A stretch of 64,000 nucleotides of DNA from Stictocephala bisonia (taxonomy: Eukaryota > Arthropoda > Insecta > Hemiptera > Membracidae), in NCBI GenBank assembly GCA_035578905.1, contig JAQJVL010002586.1, positions 1 through 64,000 on the forward strand. Reading direction: 5' to 3'. How positions within the stretch are numbered: position 1 is the first letter of the stretch; the number at the start of each line of letters is the position of its first letter. A model generated the notes under the pieces. That model saw only the letters and a program-made list of their open reading frames with translations. It searched no databases and was not told where the DNA came from. Below, piece after piece: positions 55,195-64,000 of the stretch. The translations under genes and the position numbers were made by a program.

Positions 55195-58022
55195 AATATT
55201 TAAACACGATGCTGGGAGTACATTTCTAGTAAAGCAGCCAACCTCACATCACTGCACCTAATGAATTATGAATATTTAATAAACATGATGCTGGGAGTAC
55301 ATTTCTAGTAAACCAGCCAACCTCACATCACTGCACCTAATGAATTATGAATATTTAATAAACATGATGCTGGGAGTACATTTCTAGTAAACCAGCCAAC
55401 CTCACATCACTGCACCTAATGAATTATGAATATTTAATAAACATGATGCTGGGAGTACATTTCTAGTAAACCAGCCAACCTCACATCACTGCACCTAATG
55501 AATTATGAATATTTAATAAACATGATGCTGGGAGTACATTTCTAGTAAACCAGCCAACCTCACATCACTGCACCTAATGAATTATGAATATTTAAACACG
55601 ATGCTGGGAGTACATTTCTAGTAAAGCAGCCAACCTCACATCACTGCACCTAATGAATTATTATGAATATTTAAACACGATGCTGGGAGTACATTTCTAG
55701 TAAAGCAGCCAACCTCACATCACTGCACCTAATGAATTATGAATATTTAAACACGATGCTGGGAGTACATTTCTAGTAAACCAGCCAACCTCACATCACT
55801 GCACCTAATGAATTATGAATATTTAAACACGATGCTGGGAGTACATTTCTAGTAAACCAGCCAACCTCACATCACTGCACCTAATGAATTATGAATATTT
55901 AATAAACATGATGCTGGGAGTACATTTCTAGTAAACCAGCCAACCTCACATCACTGCACCTAATGAATTATGAATATTTAATAAACATGATGCTGGGAGT
56001 ACTTTTCTAGTAAACCAGCCAACCTCACATCACTGCACCTAATGAATTATGAATATTTAATAAACATGATGCTGGGAGTACATTTATAGTAAACCAGCCA
56101 ACCTCACATCACTGCACCTAATGAATTATGAATATTTAATAAACATGATGCTGGGAGTACATTTCTAGTAAACCAGCCAACCTCACATCACTGCACCTAA
56201 TGAATTATGAATATTTAAACACGATGCTGGGAGTACATTTCTAGTAAACCAGCCAACCTCACATCACTGCACCTAATGAATTATGAATATTTAAACACGA
56301 TGCTGGGAGTACATTTCTAGTAAACCAGCCAACCTCACATCACTGCACCTAATGAATTATGAATATTTAATAAACATGATGCTGGGAGTACATTTCTAGT
56401 AAACCAGCCAACCTCACATCACTGCACCTAATGAATTATAAATTTTTATTAAACATGATTCTGGGAGTACATTTCTAGTAAACCAGCCAACCTCACATCA
56501 CTGCACCTAATGAATTATGAATATTTAAACACGATGCTGGGAGTACATTTCTAGTAAACCAGCCAACCTCACATCACTGCACCTAATGAATTATGAATAT
56601 TTAATAAACATGATGCTGGGAGTACATTTCTAGTAAACCAGCCAACCTCACATCACTGCACCTAATGAATTATGAATATTTAATAAACATGATGCTGGGA
56701 GTACATTTCTAGTAAACCAGCCAACCTCACATCACTGCACCTAATGAATTATGAATATTTAATAAACATGATTCTGGGAGTACATTTCTAGTAAACCAGC
56801 CAACCTCACATCACTGCACCTAATGAATTATGAATATTTAATAAACATGATGCTGGGAGTACATTTCTAGTAAACCAGCCAACCTCACATCACTGCACCT
56901 AATGAATTATGAATATTTAATAAACATGATGCTGGGAGTACATTTCTAGTAAACCAGCCAACCTCACATCACTGCACCTAATGAATTATGAATATTTAAT
57001 AACATGATGCTGGGAGTACATTTCTAGTAAACCAGCCAACCTCACATCACTGCACCTAATGAATTATGAATATTTAATAAACATGATGCTGGGAGTACAT
57101 TTCTAGTAAACCAGCCAACCTCACATCACTGCACCTAATGAATTATGAATATTTAATAAACATGATACTGGGAGTACATTTCTAGTAAACCAGCCAACCT
57201 CACATCACTGCACCTAATGAATTATGAATATTTAATAAACATGATGCTGGGAGTACATTTCTAGTAAACCAGCCAACCTCACATCACTGCACCTAATGAA
57301 TTATGAATATTTAATAAACATGATGCTGGGAGTACATTTCTAGTAAACCAGCCAACCTCACATCACTGCACCTAATGAATTATGAATATTTAATAAACAT
57401 GATGCTGGGAGTACATTTCTAGTAAACCAGCCAACCTCACATCACTGCACCTAATGAATTATGAATATTTAATAAACATGATGCTGGGAGTACATTTCTA
57501 GTAAACCAGCCAACCTCACATCACTGCACCTAATGAATTATGAATATTTAATAAACATGATGCTGGGAGTACATTTCTAGTAAACCAGCCAACCTCACAT
57601 CACTGCACCTAATGAATTATGAATATTTAATAAACATGATGCTGGGAGTACTTTTCTAGTAAACCAGCCAACCTCACATCACTGCACCTAATGAATTATG
57701 AATATTTAATAAACATGATGCTGGGAGTACATTTCTAGTAAACCAGCCAACCTCACATCACTGCACCTAATGAATTATGAATATTTAATAAACATGATGC
57801 TGGGAGTACATTTCTAGTAAACCAGCCAACCTCACATCACTGCACCTAATGAATTATGAATATTTAATAAACATGATGCTGGGAGTACATTTCTAGTAAA
57901 CCAGCCAACCTCACATCACTGCACCTAATGAATTATGAATATTTAATAAACATGATTCTGGGAGTACATTTCTAGTAAACCAGCCAACCTCACATCACTG
58001 CACCTAATGAATTATGAATATT
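55195..58022 (+). repeat. 79-bp satellite, about 36 copies
   Basis: Unit: gaatatttaataaacatgat + gctgggagtacatttctagt + aaaccagccaacctcacatc + actgcacctaatgaattat. A shorter variant (gaatatttaaacacgatgct...) with aaagcagcc in three copies clusters at the left end and recurs singly or in pairs inside. Copies are almost identical, indicating recent homogenisation. No ORF. Confidence 0.95.
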
Positions 58023-59635
58023 TTAAGAGGTATTAAATATTTTATTGTTTTTAAACTAACTGAAGGATCTGTTTAAAGCAAAGATTTAAAATGAGGATTT
58101 TAATCATGGTTTTGTTTTTATTTTCATTTAAAATTTTTCATAGTATTAAATTAATGTGTATAACTTAAAATAAGGCAAAATATAAAATGGCACCTGTAAT
58201 GGCTACTTAATACTTTTTTTTAACGAGTATCCTTATATTTATATTTTCTTAGGAGTATGTTTATTTGGAGAATACATAGGCTTTAAACAAAATTACCAAT
58301 GTTTAATGTAATTGAATTCATGTGAATTGTATACAATTTTTATATAGCCTCTTATTCTGTGATAATGAAAAATTTGCAATACTATACAAATCGCTGTTTT
58401 ACTTGTGTTTAGCAAATAACCTACAAAATGTTCTTGCATATATATTCATAACTATTATATTAATCGTTCGTTTAAACTTTCATGAACCCTTTATTACCAT
58501 TTTATATAATTTACTTATAAAATATTCTAGTTAGAGTAATTAGTTTGTGAATACCATGTATTGGCACTTATTTTCCTGTATTGTTTAAATTATTGTACAT
58601 TACTTTATTGTATTTATTATTTGTAATTTTTAATTAAAATGGTTGTTATTCTCATGATTTGCACAATTGAGGTTTTCCTTTTTATTATTATACTTTATTA
58701 TGCTGCTGTGTTCCTTATTATTATTATACCTTAAGACCCATAGTTTTTGTCCGTCTGTTTGAGTTTTTACTTTAAAAATAATATTTAAAATCTGTTTGGT
58801 TATGTTACAATGTAAGCTGGCTTGCTGCTTTAGGCAAATTTGCATAATCTCAGTAAACTAATTATAGACATCACAGTTTAAATTTTTTTTCTGAAGTCAA
58901 CAATTATTACCGGTAATTAAACTTCTACTACACATAAAAAAAGTTCAAATAAATGTTTTTTTTCTTTTCTCAAGTTTGTTAGATAATCTATTATTTATTA
59001 AATACTAATAAAATTTAATGATGATTAGGAGCTATTTTAGATCGTTAATATTTTTATATCAGTGTTTCAAAATGAGTATATTTCATAAAACATTGATATA
59101 TAAAAATAAACACGCTTGATTATTATTATTACATTCATAATGATGAAAGTAGTAATTATATCAAACCGTTCACTTTAAATAAGTTATTCGTATAGTAAAT
59201 TATTTAAAATGAATAATATTAACGTAATAGAACGATTAAAATAACTAATAAGAAATCATTATTGATAAGTTTAATGAATTAAATTGAATAAAGCAAATGA
59301 TTCAGTTTCTCAATTCAGTTTTTTGAAAACAGAAAATTAATTTAGTTCCAGTGTACTAACTATTTTGTATCATACTGACTATACTATCTTTTTTACTCCA
59401 ATTATAATGAGGAAGTAACCATTTACAGTTTATTTTAATTAATTACTGTTTATTTGTAATATTCAATAAATTTAAGGTTGATATATATATATTACAATTA
59501 TATAACGAATAGTTAATATTTCCTAAACACAGATAAACCAAGATATTATAATAAAAAAAAGTTTTCCTTATTTTAAACTTCACTTGTCAGTTCACATGGG
59601 CCTGCTGGCCTGTGTGTGAATTTTATTCAAAGAGT
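58023..59635. other. AT-rich non-coding stretch
   Basis: No gene recognised. ORFs at 58322-58534 and 58630-58845 are low-complexity and not called. Confidence 0.5.
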
Positions 59636-59640
59636 GAAGT

Positions 59641-59725
59641 ACCGACCGTTGGCTTAGTGGGGATTTGAACCTTGGACCTTGTCCTCTGCAGTCAGAAGCC
59701 CTAGCCACTGAGCCACCACGCCGGC
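59641..59725 (-). ncRNA. tRNA-like sequence, probably a tRNA-derived SINE head or tRNA pseudogene
   Basis: The minus strand has an A-box-like TGGCTCAGTGG near 59715-59705 and a B-box-like GGTTCAAATCC near 59672-59662, at tRNA-like spacing. An intervening hairpin CTTCTG/CAGAGG sits where an anticodon stem would be. The acceptor stem does not pair well (GCCGGCG against CGGTCGG) and no clear anticodon loop of seven is formed, so a functional tRNA is unlikely. The GC content stands out in an AT-rich region. Confidence 0.55.
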
Positions 59726-59729
59726 AACA

Positions 59730-60984
59730 CCACCACAATTGCTCTTTTATGAGGCGTTACTTCTACTTTCCGATCCAATGGTACAGAAAATTATCTCCTT
59801 TCCTTCTGACAGCGTAATTACAGGTAAAATAAACTGTAAGCTAGCTGTAGCTCCTCACTACTTCGTTGATAATAAATTACCAAGAAAATATTATTAAACA
59901 GAGCATTCGTAAACGAAACATTGAGGATTTCTAGTAATAATGGTTTAATATTACCGACTTTATTTTACGATAACAACTAATGTACCACACAACATACATG
60001 TTATTGTTACTCTTCTATTTAAAATTGGAGTGTGAGACAACGGAAATAAATTTAACATGTTATTTTAAATTTAAAAAAATAACACTGACATGTCTTAAAA
60101 AGTTAAAATACATTTTTAAGTTTCTTTTCCATTTAATAATAGTTTAAATTTGCAGGTTCATAATATTAATAACATCTAACATTGAGTTTTAAAATACATG
60201 AATTAAGATATGTAAACAATGTTAAAAAAAGGACGATTTAAATTAATTAAAACAATTTATTATAAACAAATGAACATCTAATTAAGAACATACTAGTTCA
60301 TGCTATATTATGTTCTATTACAGAATATTACAATATAAAAATAATGTAATTAAGAAGGAATAGAAAAGTATAAAATAAGAGAAAATACAAAGTAAATTAT
60401 AATTTCAATCAAGATAACAAATACTTTTTCTTATGAAAAAGATTACAAAAGGTACCAATAAATAATAGCAACCTAATGTTTTTGGGATGAAATGTTACAT
60501 AAGGTATCCATAAGATAGTATATAAATGAATATTGGTCAAAGTAAATGAGATAAATGGAAAATCACTACAAAAATAACATTTTCAAACATGAAATCCCAC
60601 TGATCTTAGAAAAGAATAAAATTTTATATATTTTTATTTAAACAGACACCACACAATTTTACAGTGATTGCTAAATTCTAAAAAGTTACATAAATTCTAT
60701 CAGTGACCCTAGGAAGCCCACAAGCCGAGCAAACTTCCCTTTGATAGGGACAACTTATAACAATCGGTAACATACCCCGTAACGAATGCTAACAATAAAC
60801 AACACTACGACAAAATAATAATAATATAAACAAACAACGTCTAAAAGTCAACAACCAGTGGTTATTGATAGTCTAGAAATCTTAATAAAAAAAAATAAAA
60901 AAAAAAATTACATATATCACAAATAGTCATGAATAACATAGTATAAAATTTATACTATTTAATGTTATAAAGAATAATGAATTA
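59730..60984. other. AT-rich non-coding stretch
   Basis: No gene or element end recognised. Confidence 0.5.
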
Positions 60985-63900
60985 AACTAAGCAAATGCAA
61001 CAATATATTACAAACATAACAAATAGTACAGTATGAACATACAAGACAAATTTAACAAGATAATAACACTTTTAACACAGTGAGCAACAATATATTACAA
61101 ACATAACAAATAGTATGAACATATAAGACACATTTAACTAGATAGTAACACTTTTAACACAGTGAGCAACAATATATTACAAACATAACAAATAGTATGA
61201 ACATATAAGACAAATTTAACTAGATAATAACAATTTTAACACAGTGAGCAACAATATATTACAAACATAACAAATAGTATGAACATATAAGACAAATTTA
61301 ACTAGATAATAACAATTTTAACACAGTGAGCAACAATATATTACAAACATAACAAATAGTATGAACATATAAGACACATTTAACTAGATAGTAACACTTT
61401 TAACACAGTGAGCAACAATATATTACAAACATAACAAATAGTATGAACATATAAGACACATTTAACTAGATAGTAACACTTTTAACAAAGTGAGCAACAA
61501 TATATTACAAACATAACAAATAGTATGAACATATAAGACACATTTAACTAGATAGTAACACTTTTAACACAGTGAGCAACAATATATTACAAACATAACA
61601 AATAGTATGAACATATAAGACACATTTAACTAGATAATAACACTTTTAACACAGTGAGCAACAATATATTACAAACATAACAAATAGTATAAACATATAA
61701 GACACATTTAACTAGATAATAACACTTTTAACACAGTGAGCAACAATATATTACAAACATAACAAATAGTACAGTATGAACATACAAGACAAATTTAACT
61801 AGATAATAACACTTTTAACAAAGTGAGCAACAATATATTACAAACATAACAAATAGTATGAACATATAAGACACATTTAACAAGATAATAACACTTTTAA
61901 CAAAGTGAGCAACAATATATTACAAACATAACAAATAGTACAGTATGAACATACAAGACAAATTTAACTAGATAATAACACTTTTAACACAGTGAGCAAC
62001 AATATATTACAAACATAACGAATAGTATAAACAAATAAGACACATTTAACTAGATAGTAACACTTTTAACACGGTGAGCAACAATATATTACAAACATAA
62101 CAAATAGTACAGTATGAACATACAAGACAAATTTAACTAGATAATAACACTTTTAACAAAGTGAGCAACAATATATTACAAACATAACAAATAGTACAGT
62201 ATGAACATACAAGACAAATTTAACTAGATAATAACACTTTTAACACAGTGAGCAACAATATATTACAAACATAACAAATAGTATAAACATATAAGACACA
62301 TTTAACAAGATAATAACACTTTTAACAAAGTGAGCAACAATATATTACAAACATAACAAATAGTACAGTATGAACATACAAGACAAATTTAACTAGATAA
62401 TAACACTTTTAACACAGTGAGCAACAATATATTACAAACATAACAAATAGTATAAACAAATAAGACACATTTAACTAGATAGTAACACTTTTAACACAGT
62501 GAGCAACAATATATTACAAACATAACAAATAGTACAGTATGAACATACAAGACAAATTTAACTAGATAATAACACTTTTAACAAAGTGAGCAACAATATA
62601 TTACAAACATAACAAATAGTATGAACATATAAGACACATTTAACTAGATAATAACACTTTTAACACAGTGAGCAACAATATATTACAAACATAACAAATA
62701 GTACAGTATGAACATACAAGACAAATTTAACTAGATAATAACACTTTTAACAAAGTGAGCAACAATATATTACAAACATAACAAATAGTATGAACATATA
62801 AGACACATTTAACAAGATAATAACACTTTTAACAAAGTGAGCAACAATATATTACAAACATAACAAATAGTACAGTATGAACATACAAGACAAATTTAAC
62901 TAGATAATAACACTTTTAACACAGTGAGCAACAATATATTACAAACATAACAAATAGTATAAACAAATAAGACACATTTAAACTAGATAGTAACACTTTT
63001 AACACGGTGAGCAACAATATATTACAAACATAACAAATAGTACAGTATGAACATACAAGACAAATTTAACTAGATAATAACACTTTTAACAAAGTGAGCA
63101 ACAATATATTACAAACATAACAAATAGTACAGTATGAACATACAAGACAAATTTAACTAGATAATAACACTTTTAACAAAGTGAGCAACAATATATTACA
63201 AACATAACAAATAGTACAGTATGAACATACAAGACAAATTTAACTAGATAATAACACTTTTAACAAAGTGAGCAACAATATATTACAAACATAACAAATA
63301 GTATGAACATATAAGACACATTTAACAAGATAATAACACTTTTAACAAAGTGAGCAACAATATATTACAAACATAACAAATAGTACAGTATGAACATACA
63401 AGACAAATTTAACTAGATAATAACACTTTTAACACAGTGAGCAACAATATATTACAAACATAACAAATAGTATAAACAAATAAGACACATTTAACTAGAT
63501 AGTAACACTTTTAACACGGTGAGCAACAATATATTACAAACATAACAAATAGTACAGTATGAACATACAAGACAAATTTAACAAGATAATAACACTTTTA
63601 ACACAGTGAGCAACAATATATTACAAACATAACAAATAGTATGAACATATAAGACACATTTAACTAGATAGTAACACTTTTAACACAGTGAGCAACAATA
63701 TATTACAAACATAACAAATAGTATGAACATATAAGACACATTTAACTAGATAATAACACTTTTAACACAGTGAGCAACAATATATTACAAACATAACAAA
63801 TAGTATGAACATATAAGACACATTTAACTAGATAATAACACTTTTAACACAGTGAGCAACAATATATTACAAACATAACAAATAGTATGAACATATAAGA

Positions 63901-64000
63901 CACATTTAACTAGATAGTAACACTTTTAACACAGTGAGCAACAATATATTACAAACATAACAAATAGTATGAACATATAAGACACATTTAACTAGATAGT
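60985..64000 (+). repeat. 82-86-bp satellite with higher-order organisation, runs off the right edge
   Basis: About 36 units of gtgagcaacaatatattaca + aacataacaaatagt followed by one of three variant segments: tatgaacatataagacac (A), tacagtatgaacatacaaga (B, four bases longer) or tataaacaaataagacac (C). The left and right edges consist mainly of type A units; the middle (about 61740-63590) shows a repeated order B, A, B, C, B. No ORF. Confidence 0.95.

Noticed and set aside
60985..64000. CRISPR-like spaced repeats
   Set aside because: Units are contiguous tandem repeats with no unique spacers, in a eukaryotic satellite.

Overview
This window is eukaryotic, AT-rich and dominated by transposable elements and tandem repeats. 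It holds BEL/Pao LTR retrotransposons, several LINEs, piggyBac, hAT, mariner and Tigger/pogo DNA transposons, foldback MITEs and satellites. Together with one spliced GT-AG host gene this points to an arthropod, most likely an insect; I cannot name the species. There is no operon logic, CRISPR array or prokaryotic gene.

Layout. 1-382: 5' end of a piggyBac-like element inserted at a TTAA in a decayed BEL/Pao element (383 to about 6500), which is itself split by a 1254-bp foldback MITE (1948-3201). 7800-11806: a minisatellite, then a LINE with an intact 962-codon EN/RT ORF. 11.8-13.4 kb: 3' end of another LTR element. 13439-13804: a perfect-geometry foldback MITE. About 14.1-16.1 kb: a decayed, transposase-like gene of a family I cannot name. 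17.0-20.1 kb: piggyBac and hAT fragments. 20.67-21.58 kb: an internally deleted mariner-like element. 22.6-33.8 kb: a LINE (minus) interrupted by a complete BEL/Pao element (24873-33452, target duplication GTAAC).

The only host gene I recognise is the 3' part of a BTB-BACK-PHR-type gene (BTBD family), plus strand, with exons at 33993-34143 and 38631-39289. Its intron holds an intact Tigger/pogo transposon nested in another TIR element. Its 3' flank runs into a 160-bp satellite (to about 41.8 kb) whose first unit was hit by a piggyBac-type MITE with TTAA ends.

The most unusual piece lies at about 43.1-46.5 kb on the minus strand. It is a decayed LINE whose ORF1 encodes, in order, a PWWP-like domain, a coiled coil, an SGNH hydrolase and a macro domain, followed by the endonuclease part of ORF2. 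The remainder holds a 36-bp GC-rich minisatellite, a full-length hAT element with an 8-bp target duplication (48174-51337), a triplicated 205-bp repeat, a roughly 36-copy 79-bp satellite, one tRNA-like SINE or pseudogene and an 82-bp satellite with higher-order structure that runs off the right end.

Most long ORFs belong to mobile elements. Only the LINE ORF at 8406-11294 and the Tigger ORF at 35915-37489 look intact. Family assignments rest on motif recognition by eye, not on searches.
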